Positions 1 through 6,911 are shown, counted from the stretch's first letter. The stretch: 6,947 bases of DNA from Parachlamydiales bacterium (GCA_020050175.1 JAGVKY010000041.1:1-6947); one strand, 5' to 3'. The notes: a model not told the origin generated them from the letters alone. Numbers and translations are program-made.

Positions 1-925
1 TGGCAATCGGGATTAGCACCTTCCAACTAAAGCTCATGAGCTGGTCGTAACGTAATCGGGGGAGAGTGGCCCTCACCCAGATAAAAAAGAAGACTGCAAG
101 GGCAAGTTTTAAAAGAAACCAGATGACAGGTAGATCCCAAGGGCCAAGCCAACCTCCTAAAAAGAGGGTGATCGCTATCGATGAGACAACAAGGATGTTG
201 ATGTATTCAGCGAGAAAAAACATCGCGAACTTCATTCCACCATACTCTGTGTGATAGCCGGCTGTCAGCTCTTGCTCAGCTTCTGGCAAGTCAAAAGGGG
301 CGCGGTTGGTCTCAGCAAAAGCTGTGATAACATAGATAAGAAAGCTGATCGGATTGCTCCAGATAAGCCAGTGATCCCTTTGAGCTTCGACAATTTCTGG
401 AAGCCTTAGGGTGCCAGTCGAGAGAACAACCGTGATCAAAGAGAGTCCCATAGGGATTTCAAAACTGATGAGCTGCGCTGTCCCTCTCAAACCACCTAAT
501 AGGGAATAACGGTTATTGGATCCCCAGCCGGCTAAGACAACTCCATAGACAGCAAGTGAAGAGAAGGCGAGTAAAAAAACAATCCCTGCATTGACATCGG
601 CAATCCATAAATGGATCTCGTGCCCCCATAAATGGACAGTTCCTCCAACAGGAATGAGCACAAAAACAAACAGGGCAACAAACATCGAGATGCCGGGAGC
701 CAGCCAATAAGCCAACTTATCCACACCAGCAGGTTGAAACCGCTCTTTTGTCAGTAGTTTGAGGGCATCGGCAATCGGTTGCAGTAAGCCAAAAGGGCCC
801 ACACGATTAGGACCTAGTCGAAGTTGCATCCGCGCCATCACAACTCTCTCGCAGAGTGTCATGTAGGCTGCAGCTCCGAAAAGGAGAAGGATGAGGACGA
901 TGCTTTTGATCAATACTTCGATCAT
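1..925 (-). CDS. nuoH: NADH-quinone oxidoreductase subunit H (ND1 homologue), C-terminus cut by window edge
   Basis: NuoH is the membrane subunit that closes the quinone tunnel beneath NuoB and NuoD. The minus-strand frame is open from the ATG at 925 to the left edge, giving 308 residues; full NuoH is usually about 325-345, so only the end of the last helix and the tail are missing. ND1 signatures are clear: LGPNRVGPFGLLQPIADALK (37-56) and AETNRAPFDLPEAEQEL (204-220) with its acidic quinone-channel loop, followed by YHTEYGGMKFA and RATLPRLRYDQLM (285-297). I see seven hydrophobic segments (about 5-24, 72-94, 113-134, 151-171, 190-206, 234-257, 266-284) and the start of an eighth. The start overlaps the nuoG stop (ATGA) and has AGAAGG at 938-933, seven bases upstream. 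In the loop after the second segment, HLW occurs twice seven residues apart, encoded by an 11-bp direct repeat. Confidence 0.97.
   Translation of the reverse strand, partial: MIEVLIKSIVLILLLFGAAAYMTLCERVVMARMQLRLGPNRVGPFGLLQPIADALKLLTKERFQPAGVDKLAYWLAPGISMFVALFVFVLIPVGGTVHLWGHEIHLWIADVNAGIVFLLAFSSLAVYGVVLAGWGSNNRYSLLGGLRGTAQLISFEIPMGLSLITVVLSTGTLRLPEIVEAQRDHWLIWSNPISFLIYVITAFAETNRAPFDLPEAEQELTAGYHTEYGGMKFAMFFLAEYINILVVSSIAITLFLGGWLGPWDLPVIWFLLKLALAVFFFIWVRATLPRLRYDQLMSFSWKVLIPIA
605..636 (-). repeat. 11-bp direct repeat inside nuoH
   Basis: The plus-strand word CCATAAATGGA occurs at 605-615 and again at 626-636, offset by exactly 21 bp (seven codons). In NuoH it encodes His-Leu-Trp at 98-100 and 105-107 within HLWGHEIHLW, in the loop between the second and third membrane segments. 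The in-frame offset and shared codons fit a small tandem duplication, though chance similarity is possible. Confidence 0.6.
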
Positions 926-3129
926 GGATGGACCTTCTCAAGAGTAATTGGCAAACCGTTCATCAGATTGGGGCCAAGTTCTTCCATAGGGAGTTCAGGG
1001 AAGCCGAGAGGTAGGACGATAGTTCCCTCCGAGACAATGCCATCTAGTTCGAGGGTCCCTAGCACTAATCCATTCACAAGGACCCTGTCGCCCATTTTTA
1101 ACCCCCTTTTTTCCCCTTCTGCAGGATGGAGTCGGAGCGTCGGTTTTTTGGCCATTTGGAGGAGGTGCTTATTATGACGCATCCTCACCCCTTTATCGAA
1201 AAGGGCACGAGAGAAGGTTGCCGCCAACTCCACTTGCTCATCTTGAGGTTTAATTTCAGGAAGGGCCGTTCGCTTTTTTTTCTCATTTAAAAAATTTTCT
1301 TTGGAAAAAAGGGAAATATTAAACTGTTCGGCGAGGCCGATAAAAATTTCGCCGTCTGTTTTAACCCCTTCCAAAAGCTCTTTTCCTCTTAACAAGGGCT
1401 GCAGCCGTCCCTCAATATTGATAAAAGTTCCCCTCTTCTCAACATAGGAGAGGGTGGGAAGAACAACATCTGCAAGATCAGCTGTCTCTGTCATGAAGAT
1501 GTCTTGGACAACTAGGAAAGAGGTTTTGCGTCTTGCTTCGCTCCATAGCTTGGAAGGGAATTTTAAAGCAGGATTTGCCCCGGCCACGTAGAGGAAATCC
1601 CACCCTGTTTTTGAAGCGGTTTCGAGAACTTTTAAGGCATCAAAACCTGACTCTCCTGGGTACATCCCAGCCAACCGAGCCCCCATGCTATTTCCACTCC
1701 CTTCCATAATATTCAGATTTAATGGAGAGCTTGAAAGATGGGAAAGAATGGCTCCGCGGTTTCGATTTCTTAAGTACTGAGAACCGACAAAAATTGCCCC
1801 ACCCTCTTCAAATGACAACTTTTTGATATTTTCTAACTCTTGACCTGGAGGATGTAAGATTACTTCTGACATGTAGGGGGCAATTTCAGGAGCATAATGG
1901 CCGACAAAAGTGACTTTTGCCCCTTTGTTAATCGCTTGCTTCAGACGGAGCCAAATGACAGGGAATTCTTCGGTTAAATCAAGTCCCAGTAAATAGACAT
2001 GGGTTAAATTTTCACACTCTCCAATTGACATCTCCATCCCGGGAGGCAGTACCTCTTCTTTGGGGGTAAAAATAGGAGTTCCAATCCGATGGTCAACATG
2101 GTCGACACCGCATACTTCGCGCATCAATTTTTGGAAAAGAGAGTTCTCTTCTGTTGTAAGGGGATTCCCCCCCCAGCCTGCAAGTTTCCCGTTGGGTTTG
2201 AATGCTTTAATTTTGGAGGCAATGAGGGATAAAGCCTCTTCCCAACTTGCTTTTTCTAATTTCCCATTTCGCCTGATCAGGGGCTTTAAGAGGCGCTTAT
2301 CACTTGCGGCAAATTCATAACCAAACCATCCCTTATCACAGAGCCACATGTCGTTAACGTTTTTATTTTCGCAAGAGCGGGTACGGAGAATTTCTCCATC
2401 CCTTTCGTCAAAAATCAGGCTGCAACCGACAGGGCATAGCGTGCAGGTGCTGGGGATATGTTTATTGTCCCAAGGACGGGCGCGGAACCGGTAGACAGTG
2501 CTTGTTAAGGCACCTACAGGACAAATCTCGATAGTATTTCCAATAAACTTTGACTCCGCCGGCCCTCCATGAGGGGTCCCTACCTCTGATCGATACCCTC
2601 TATCCAATAGTTCAAGGGCATGGTCTCCCGCCACAAGATCGCCAAAACGGGTGCAGCGGGCGCAGACGATGCACCTTTCTCGGTCTAATGTGAGAACTGG
2701 TCCAAGGAAAATAGGTTTTTTAAAATGCCTCTTCTCTTCATAAAAATGGCTTTTGCCAGGTCCAAATTTGTAGGCTTGATCTTGTAGAGGGCATTCTCCC
2801 CCTTTATCACAAATCGGGCAGTCGAGAGGGTGGTTGATGAGCAATAGCTCTAGGATTTCTTCTCTCCCTTTTTCAGCCCTTCCACTCTGTGTATGGACCA
2901 CCATCCCTTCTGTGGCTACTAGTGTGCAGGAAGTTTGCAGCTTGGGCATCTTCTCAACTTCGACTAAACAGACACGGCAAGCTCCAAAGGGGGGCATACG
3001 GTCTTGGTAGCAAAAAATCGGAATATCAAGTCCAAGATCGGTGCAAGCTTTGTAAACAGTGGTTCCTTTAGGGACACTCACCTTTTGTCCGTCGATGGTA
3101 AAATTGACGACCGTTTTTTCTTCACTCAT
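922..3129 (-). CDS. nuoG: NADH-quinone oxidoreductase subunit G (75-kDa, clusters N1b, N4, N5, N7)
   Basis: NuoG is the multi-cluster electron wire of the peripheral arm. The 735-residue product starts with a ferredoxin domain with N1b ligands Cys40, Cys51, Cys54 and Cys68. The N5 site follows as H-x3-C-x2-C-x5-C at His100, Cys104, Cys107 and Cys113 (HPLDCPICDKGGEC). N4 is Cys153, Cys156, Cys159 and Cys203 (CIVCARC ... ICPVGA). N7 is Cys229, Cys232, Cys236 and Cys264 (CTLCPVGC ... LCDKG). The rest (about 270-735) is the molybdopterin-oxidoreductase-like fold, which in NuoG has no molybdenum cofactor; it ends in a small domain like the dinucleotide-binding domain (about 655-735: RLHPAEGEKRGLKMGDRVLV). 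The protein is shorter than E. coli NuoG (about 900) and near the Thermus size (about 780). Its start overlaps the nuoF stop as ATGA and has no visible Shine-Dalgarno sequence upstream, so it probably depends on coupling. Its stop overlaps nuoH as ATGA. Confidence 0.98.
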   Translation of the reverse strand: MSEEKTVVNFTIDGQKVSVPKGTTVYKACTDLGLDIPIFCYQDRMPPFGACRVCLVEVEKMPKLQTSCTLVATEGMVVHTQSGRAEKGREEILELLLINHPLDCPICDKGGECPLQDQAYKFGPGKSHFYEEKRHFKKPIFLGPVLTLDRERCIVCARCTRFGDLVAGDHALELLDRGYRSEVGTPHGGPAESKFIGNTIEICPVGALTSTVYRFRARPWDNKHIPSTCTLCPVGCSLIFDERDGEILRTRSCENKNVNDMWLCDKGWFGYEFAASDKRLLKPLIRRNGKLEKASWEEALSLIASKIKAFKPNGKLAGWGGNPLTTEENSLFQKLMREVCGVDHVDHRIGTPIFTPKEEVLPPGMEMSIGECENLTHVYLLGLDLTEEFPVIWLRLKQAINKGAKVTFVGHYAPEIAPYMSEVILHPPGQELENIKKLSFEEGGAIFVGSQYLRNRNRGAILSHLSSSPLNLNIMEGSGNSMGARLAGMYPGESGFDALKVLETASKTGWDFLYVAGANPALKFPSKLWSEARRKTSFLVVQDIFMTETADLADVVLPTLSYVEKRGTFINIEGRLQPLLRGKELLEGVKTDGEIFIGLAEQFNISLFSKENFLNEKKKRTALPEIKPQDEQVELAATFSRALFDKGVRMRHNKHLLQMAKKPTLRLHPAEGEKRGLKMGDRVLVNGLVLGTLELDGIVSEGTIVLPLGFPELPMEELGPNLMNGLPITLEKVHP

Positions 3130-4406
3130 ACGACGAACTGATAGGGGTAAGCGAGCTTCATTTTCGGATGTTTTTCGGCATGGGGATTACGTCGAATATA
3201 AGCCTCGAATTCCCCCTTAAAGTGATAGATCGCACTTAGAATAGGGGGCGCAGCTCCAACGGCTAGCGGACAAAAAGAGTTTTCCTCCATGTTTTTGCAA
3301 ACACGTTCGATAGTTTCCAAATCTCCAAAAGTCCCTTTGCCCGATTCGATGCGGGCAAGGATCTGGACGACCCAACGGGTCCCCTCTCGACAAGGGGTAC
3401 ACTTGCCGCACGATTCATTTTGATAAAATTGCATCAATCGATGAGCTACTTTAACCATGTCAGCTGTGTCATCCATCACAATGATCGATGCCGTTCCAAG
3501 CGCCGACTTACGGGCAGCTAAAGCATCAAAATCCATCGCAATATTAAGATCTCGATCATCCAAAAGGTTGCAAGATGAGCCGCCTGGATAGCACGCCTTA
3601 AATTTTCGACCAGGGAGCATTCCACCCGCTGTGTCGATGACTTCTATAAGGGGAACCCCAAGAGCGAATTCATAACAGCCAGGTTTGGCAATCTGACCAC
3701 TGATTTGAAAGATTTTGGTCCCTGTATTTTTTGGTTTCCCCATTTTTAAAAACCATTCGACGCCGTGGTTCACAATGTGAACAACGTTGCAAAGAGTCTC
3801 CACGTTATTGATCACGGTCGGTTTGCCATATAGCCCAACAACAGCAGGGAAAGGGGGCTTTAAACGAGGTGTTGCCCGATAGCCTTCGAGGGAATTTAAT
3901 TGGGCCGTCTCTTCACCAGCAATATAGGCGCCAGCACCTGGATGAACGACAATATCTAATTTTCCCAAAAAACCTTTTTCTTTGGCTTGTTTAACAGCCC
4001 GCTTTAACTTAGCTAAACCTTCGTAAAACTCCCCTCTGCAGTAGATAAAGGCCTTTTCTGATCCGATCGCATAGGAGGCTAAAATGATCCCTTCGATAAT
4101 TTGATGGGGATCCCTTTCGATCAATAGGCGATCTTTGAATGTTCCAGGCTCACTCTCATCGGCATTACAGACTAAATATTTCACAGGGGCATCTTGGGGA
4201 ACAAAACTCCACTTGGTCCCTGTTACAAATCCCGCGCCGCCCCGTCCTCTTAAACCTGACTGCTTCACCATTTCTATCAGCTCTGCAGGTTGAATAACGC
4301 CGACCGCTTTTTTTAGGGATTGATAGCCGCCATTTTTGATGTAGGTTTCAATGTTCGATTGATCGGGGTCGTCGATGTGGGCGGTCAACACGCGCATTTC
4401 AGGCAT
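3126..4406 (-). CDS. nuoF: NADH-quinone oxidoreductase subunit F (51-kDa, NADH/FMN/cluster N3)
   Basis: NuoF oxidises NADH at its FMN and passes electrons to cluster N3. The 426-residue product is of normal length. In order it shows the nucleotide/FMN motif LRGRGGAGFVTGTKW (52-66), the FMN-binding NADESEPGTFKDR (81-93), the NADH-site loop GAYIAGEETAQLNSLEG (159-175), PRLKPPFPAVVGLYGKPT (180-197) and NNVETL (200-205). The N3 ligands are C-x2-C-x2-C at Cys333, Cys336 and Cys339 (SCGKCTPCREG) plus Cys379 in NSFCPLAVGA. In the loop at 163 and 169, the usual Cys and Leu/Ile of ICGEETAL are Ala and Gln; the GEE acidic pair itself is intact. The start at 4406 has AAGAGG six bases upstream, whereas Met4 does not have suitable spacing. 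The stop overlaps nuoG as ATGA. Confidence 0.98.
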   Translation of the reverse strand: MPEMRVLTAHIDDPDQSNIETYIKNGGYQSLKKAVGVIQPAELIEMVKQSGLRGRGGAGFVTGTKWSFVPQDAPVKYLVCNADESEPGTFKDRLLIERDPHQIIEGIILASYAIGSEKAFIYCRGEFYEGLAKLKRAVKQAKEKGFLGKLDIVVHPGAGAYIAGEETAQLNSLEGYRATPRLKPPFPAVVGLYGKPTVINNVETLCNVVHIVNHGVEWFLKMGKPKNTGTKIFQISGQIAKPGCYEFALGVPLIEVIDTAGGMLPGRKFKACYPGGSSCNLLDDRDLNIAMDFDALAARKSALGTASIIVMDDTADMVKVAHRLMQFYQNESCGKCTPCREGTRWVVQILARIESGKGTFGDLETIERVCKNMEENSFCPLAVGAAPPILSAIYHFKGEFEAYIRRNPHAEKHPKMKLAYPYQFVV

Positions 4407-4866
4407 GATCGGCCTCTTTTAAAAGATGGTCTAAATCGCTTTCTTGAAGAGGGCCTACAACTTTTTCGTTGACGAGCATCATCGGCGCTCGGTCGCAGGC
4501 AGCTAAACACTCGGAGGGAATGACGGTGAATCGCCCATCTGATGTTGTTTCGCCCGGCTTAATTTGCAGTTTTTGACAGAGTTTTCCCATCAATTGGTCG
4601 CTACCTCGCAGCATGCAGGAGAGATTTTTGCAGACATGGATCAGATGCTTTCCGATCGGCTTTTCGTAAAACATATCGTAAAAAGTGACAACTGCATTGA
4701 CTTCATTCGGTTCGATTCCAAAAAGGGCAGCCACTTCATTTTGAATCTCTTGAGGCAAATAGCCCACTTCGTTTTGAGCTAAATGGAGCGCAGGGATAAG
4801 GGCCGATCTTTTTTCAGGATAGAGTTTTTGTAAGGCTAAAATAGCTTCGCGGGTTTCTTGTTTCAT
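4399..4866 (-). CDS. nuoE: NADH-quinone oxidoreductase subunit E (24-kDa, cluster N1a)
   Basis: NuoE is the thioredoxin-fold 2Fe-2S subunit of the NADH-input module and sits beside NuoF. The 155-residue product matches the usual length of about 155-180. Its N-terminal helical part (1-70) includes HLAQNEVGYLP (28-38) and the conserved VVTFYDMF (59-66). The four N1a ligands are Cys79 and Cys84 (CKNLSC, C-x4-C) and Cys120 and Cys124 (CLAAC, C-x3-C), followed by the family's DRAPMM. The start is supported by AGGAGA at 4881-4876, nine bases upstream within nuoD, and by the ATGA overlap with the nuoD stop. The stop overlaps the nuoF start by 8 bp. The presence of nuoE, F and G shows that this complex takes electrons from NADH, unlike the shorter 11-subunit complexes. 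Confidence 0.97.
   Translation of the reverse strand: MKQETREAILALQKLYPEKRSALIPALHLAQNEVGYLPQEIQNEVAALFGIEPNEVNAVVTFYDMFYEKPIGKHLIHVCKNLSCMLRGSDQLMGKLCQKLQIKPGETTSDGRFTVIPSECLAACDRAPMMLVNEKVVGPLQESDLDHLLKEADHA
4413..4418 (-). promoter_or_regulatory. Ribosome binding site of nuoF
   Basis: On the minus strand this reads AAGAGG, six bases before the ATG at 4406 and inside the 3' end of nuoE. It favours Met1 over the in-frame Met4 (4397), which would be 15 bases away. Confidence 0.6.
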
Positions 4867-6032
4867 CGATCGACGTCTCCTAATATGGGGTCGACGCTGG
4901 CTATGGCGACCACCACATCGGACAAAATGTAACCGGGGAGGACCTCTTTGAGGACCTGCACGTGAGGGAAAGAGGGAGAACGAACTCTTAGTCGATAAGG
5001 GCGATTGCTTCCATTGCTAACCACATAGTGGCCGATTTCTCCCCTTGGCGATTCGACACACCCGTAAGCATCGCCAACGGGGGGGTGAAATCCTTCGCTC
5101 ACCAATTTAAACTGATGGATCACGGCTTCCATGCTTCGAGGAAGTTCTTTTCGGGGAGGCAGGGCAACTTTTCGATCGTCGACAATCACTGGGCCTGGTT
5201 TTAATTTTGAAAGGCCCTGTTCGACGAGCGATGAACTCTCCTTCATTTCCTCCATGCGAACCATGTAGCGTGCAAAAGCATCCCCCTCAGTTCGTGTGGG
5301 AATATCGAATTTGAAATCGGAATAGTTAAGGTAGGGATAAGCTTTTCGAATATCGTAGGGGACCCCGGCTCCGCGGATGACGGGGCCCGTGCACATGTAT
5401 TTTTGGCACAAATCCTTATTGATAATCGCCACCCCTTCGAGACGAGTACGCCAAATGTAGTTATCAGTGAGGAGATCATCTAGGTCTTTCCACATCTGAG
5501 GAAAGTTTTTTAGGAAGAGGCGGGTGTTGGCTTCGAAGTTAGGGTCGAGGTCGTAGGCGAGTCCTCCTATGCGCCAGCAGGATGGAAACATTCTTGCTCC
5601 CGACATCTCTTCAAAAAGATCGAGGATTTTTTCCCTTTCAGCAAAGCAGTACATGTAGACGGAGGACATGTTGAGCTCAAGGGCGCTTGTCCCAAGCCAC
5701 ACTAAGTGGCTTTGCATCCGCGATAATTCCAGAAGAATCATCCGGATGGTTTTAGCCCTTTCAGGAATTTCAAGTCCCATCAACTCTTCAACAGCACTGG
5801 CATAAGCTTGTTCCTCTGCCGGTCCCGATAAATAGTCGATTCGATCAACAAGGGTAAAGATTTGAGAATAGGTCCTTGTTTCACACTCTTTCTCAATCCC
5901 TGTGTGTAAATAACCGATGACAGGTTCGGCAGCAACGACAACTTCTCCATCAAGACGCAGTTTAAGCCTGAGAACACCATGTGTAGAAGGGTGTTGAGGC
6001 CCCAAATTAAGTTCCATCAAATCACCTGGCAT
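4863..6032 (-). CDS. nuoD: NADH-quinone oxidoreductase subunit D (49-kDa, quinone-site subunit)
   Basis: NuoD forms most of the quinone-binding pocket next to cluster N2 of NuoB. From the start chosen here the product is 389 residues. Near the N-terminus it has LGPQHPSTHG (10-19), then YLHTGIEK (41-48) and DRIDYL (63-68). His18 and Tyr67 correspond to the quinone-contacting His38 and Tyr87 of Thermus Nqo4 and have the same 49-residue spacing. The C-terminus ends DPILGDVDR, the usual family ending. The frame stays open to an ATG at 6104, but that start would put 24 unconserved residues ahead of the core and overlap nuoC by 83 bp. I prefer the ATG at 6032, which has GGAG at 6046-6043 and overlaps nuoC by 11 bp. 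A third candidate is the ATG at 6017, just after the nuoC stop and preceded by AGGTGA. The stop overlaps nuoE as ATGA. The identity is certain; only the start is open. Confidence 0.96.
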   Translation of the reverse strand: MPGDLMELNLGPQHPSTHGVLRLKLRLDGEVVVAAEPVIGYLHTGIEKECETRTYSQIFTLVDRIDYLSGPAEEQAYASAVEELMGLEIPERAKTIRMILLELSRMQSHLVWLGTSALELNMSSVYMYCFAEREKILDLFEEMSGARMFPSCWRIGGLAYDLDPNFEANTRLFLKNFPQMWKDLDDLLTDNYIWRTRLEGVAIINKDLCQKYMCTGPVIRGAGVPYDIRKAYPYLNYSDFKFDIPTRTEGDAFARYMVRMEEMKESSSLVEQGLSKLKPGPVIVDDRKVALPPRKELPRSMEAVIHQFKLVSEGFHPPVGDAYGCVESPRGEIGHYVVSNGSNRPYRLRVRSPSFPHVQVLKEVLPGYILSDVVVAIASVDPILGDVDR

Positions 6033-6453
6033 AGGGGATAATCTCCGATGGAACTTTGGGTTTAACACCATGTTTAAACTGAACCGGTTCTTCAGATAAG
6101 GCATAATCCCTTCTCATGGGATGCCCTCTCCAATCATCAGGCATCAAGATCCGTTTCAAATCGGGATGCCCTTCAAATTCGACACCGAACATATCAAAGA
6201 GCTCTCGCTCATACCAATCAGCACCTGGCCAAAGATCGGTGACGCTTGGGAGTTTTTCTCCTCTGTCTATGAAGACTTCCACTAGAAGGCGTTCAAGAGA
6301 TTCTGGGTGTTGGAGAAAGTAGATCACCTTAGTTTGTACAGGCGCCAAATAATCAACGGCTGTCAAATCCATGAGAACTGCGAAGCCTTCTCCCTTTAAT
6401 TGAGTCAAAACCTCTTTGAGTTTTTCTTTCTCAGTTAACAGTTTGTTGTTCAT
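6022..6453 (-). CDS. nuoC: NADH-quinone oxidoreductase subunit C (30-kDa subunit), short form
   Basis: NuoC is the 30-kDa peripheral-arm subunit of complex I. It holds no cofactor and packs against NuoB and NuoD. The 143-residue product shows the 30-kDa family signature YERELFDMFGVEFEGH (81-96), then PDLKRILMPDDWRGHPMRRDY (97-117), preceded by the conserved LMDLTAVDY (27-35). The protein is short: many bacterial NuoC proteins run to about 150-220 residues. The missing part is at the N-terminus before the first helix (LKEVLTQLKG, 12-21). The ATG is well fixed: in the same frame a TGA lies at 6504-6502, and no ATG, GTG or TTG occurs between it and this ATG. The start overlaps the nuoB stop (ATGA), with only a weak AAGG about 11 bases upstream, so translation is probably coupled to nuoB. 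It is a separate gene, not fused to nuoD. Confidence 0.95.
   Translation of the reverse strand: MNNKLLTEKEKLKEVLTQLKGEGFAVLMDLTAVDYLAPVQTKVIYFLQHPESLERLLVEVFIDRGEKLPSVTDLWPGADWYERELFDMFGVEFEGHPDLKRILMPDDWRGHPMRRDYALSEEPVQFKHGVKPKVPSEIIPYAR
6043..6046 (-). promoter_or_regulatory. Candidate ribosome binding site of nuoD
   Basis: On the minus strand this is GGAG within CGGAGA, ten bases before the ATG at 6032. It supports that start over the longer one at 6104. A competing AGGTGA at 6027-6022 lies only four bases before the ATG at 6017 and includes the nuoC stop codon, so initiation at 6017 is also possible. Confidence 0.45.
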
Positions 6454-6911
6454 GAATTTCTGACCTTGTTTTGCAACATGATAAGGCCATGTAGAAGGGC
6501 TTCAGGACGGGGAGGGCAGCCGGCTATATAAACATCCACTTTTGGAACGACCCGATCGACAGGGATAATGGCATAGTTATTGTAGATTCCACCTGTCGAG
6601 GCGCAATCGCCCATTGAAACGATCCATTTGGGTTCGAGCATCTGCTCGTAAACAGTTTTTAGAACAGGGGCCATCTTTTGGCTCAACCTTCCTGCCACAA
6701 TCATCACATCGCTTTGTCTGGGGGAGGCTCTAAAGACCTCCATGCCGAAGCGGGCCATGTCATAGCGAGATCCAGCCGTCGACATCATTTCGATCGCGCA
6801 GCAGGCGAGACCGAATTGTGCTGGCCAAAGAGAGTTGGCCCTGACCCAATTGATTAACTTTTCTAAAGGAGCTACTAAAAAAGGTGTTTTTTCTTTAGGT
6901 GTCATTCCCAT
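6450..6911 (-). CDS. nuoB: NADH-quinone oxidoreductase subunit B (cluster N2 subunit, PSST homologue)
   Basis: NuoB carries the terminal 4Fe-4S cluster N2, which passes electrons to quinone at the interface with NuoD. The 153-residue product has the four expected ligands: the tandem Cys37-Cys38 in GLACCAIEMM, Cys103 in SMGDCASTGG and Cys132 in AGCPPRPEAL. The spacings (65 and 29 residues) match those of E. coli NuoB as I recall them. The basic loop RASPRQSDVMIVAGR (61-75) is typical of the 20-kDa family. It has no signal peptide, and the short N-terminus before the conserved core (from about residue 14) is usual for compact bacterial NuoB. The start is fixed by a strong AAAGGAGG six bases upstream; a second Met at residue 3 is possible but lies further from that site. 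Its stop overlaps the nuoC start as ATGA. Confidence 0.97.
   Translation of the reverse strand: MGMTPKEKTPFLVAPLEKLINWVRANSLWPAQFGLACCAIEMMSTAGSRYDMARFGMEVFRASPRQSDVMIVAGRLSQKMAPVLKTVYEQMLEPKWIVSMGDCASTGGIYNNYAIIPVDRVVPKVDVYIAGCPPRPEALLHGLIMLQNKVRNS

Noticed and set aside
66..254. 62-codon plus-strand open frame with a basic product
   Set aside because: It is antisense to the conserved C-terminal part of nuoH and shows no family features; the real coding strand is the minus strand.
513..726. Two overlapping 64-codon minus-strand frames rich in Cys and Leu
   Set aside because: They lie entirely inside nuoH in other frames, where the real frame carries the ND1 motifs. Their hydrophobic look is inherited from a membrane-protein gene.
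824..1177. 117-codon plus-strand open frame across the nuoG/nuoH junction
   Set aside because: It is antisense to the conserved C-terminus of NuoG and N-terminus of NuoH, has a low-complexity Ser/Arg/Pro-rich product and no recognisable motif. It is a shadow of the real genes.
2060..2320. 86-codon plus-strand open frame within nuoG
   Set aside because: It is antisense to the molybdopterin-like domain of NuoG, which is continuous here. No motif or promoter supports it.
6033..6104. Upstream 24-codon extension of nuoD as real coding sequence
   Set aside because: It lies entirely within the nuoC 3' end in another frame, precedes the conserved NuoD core, and better-supported starts exist at 6032 and 6017.
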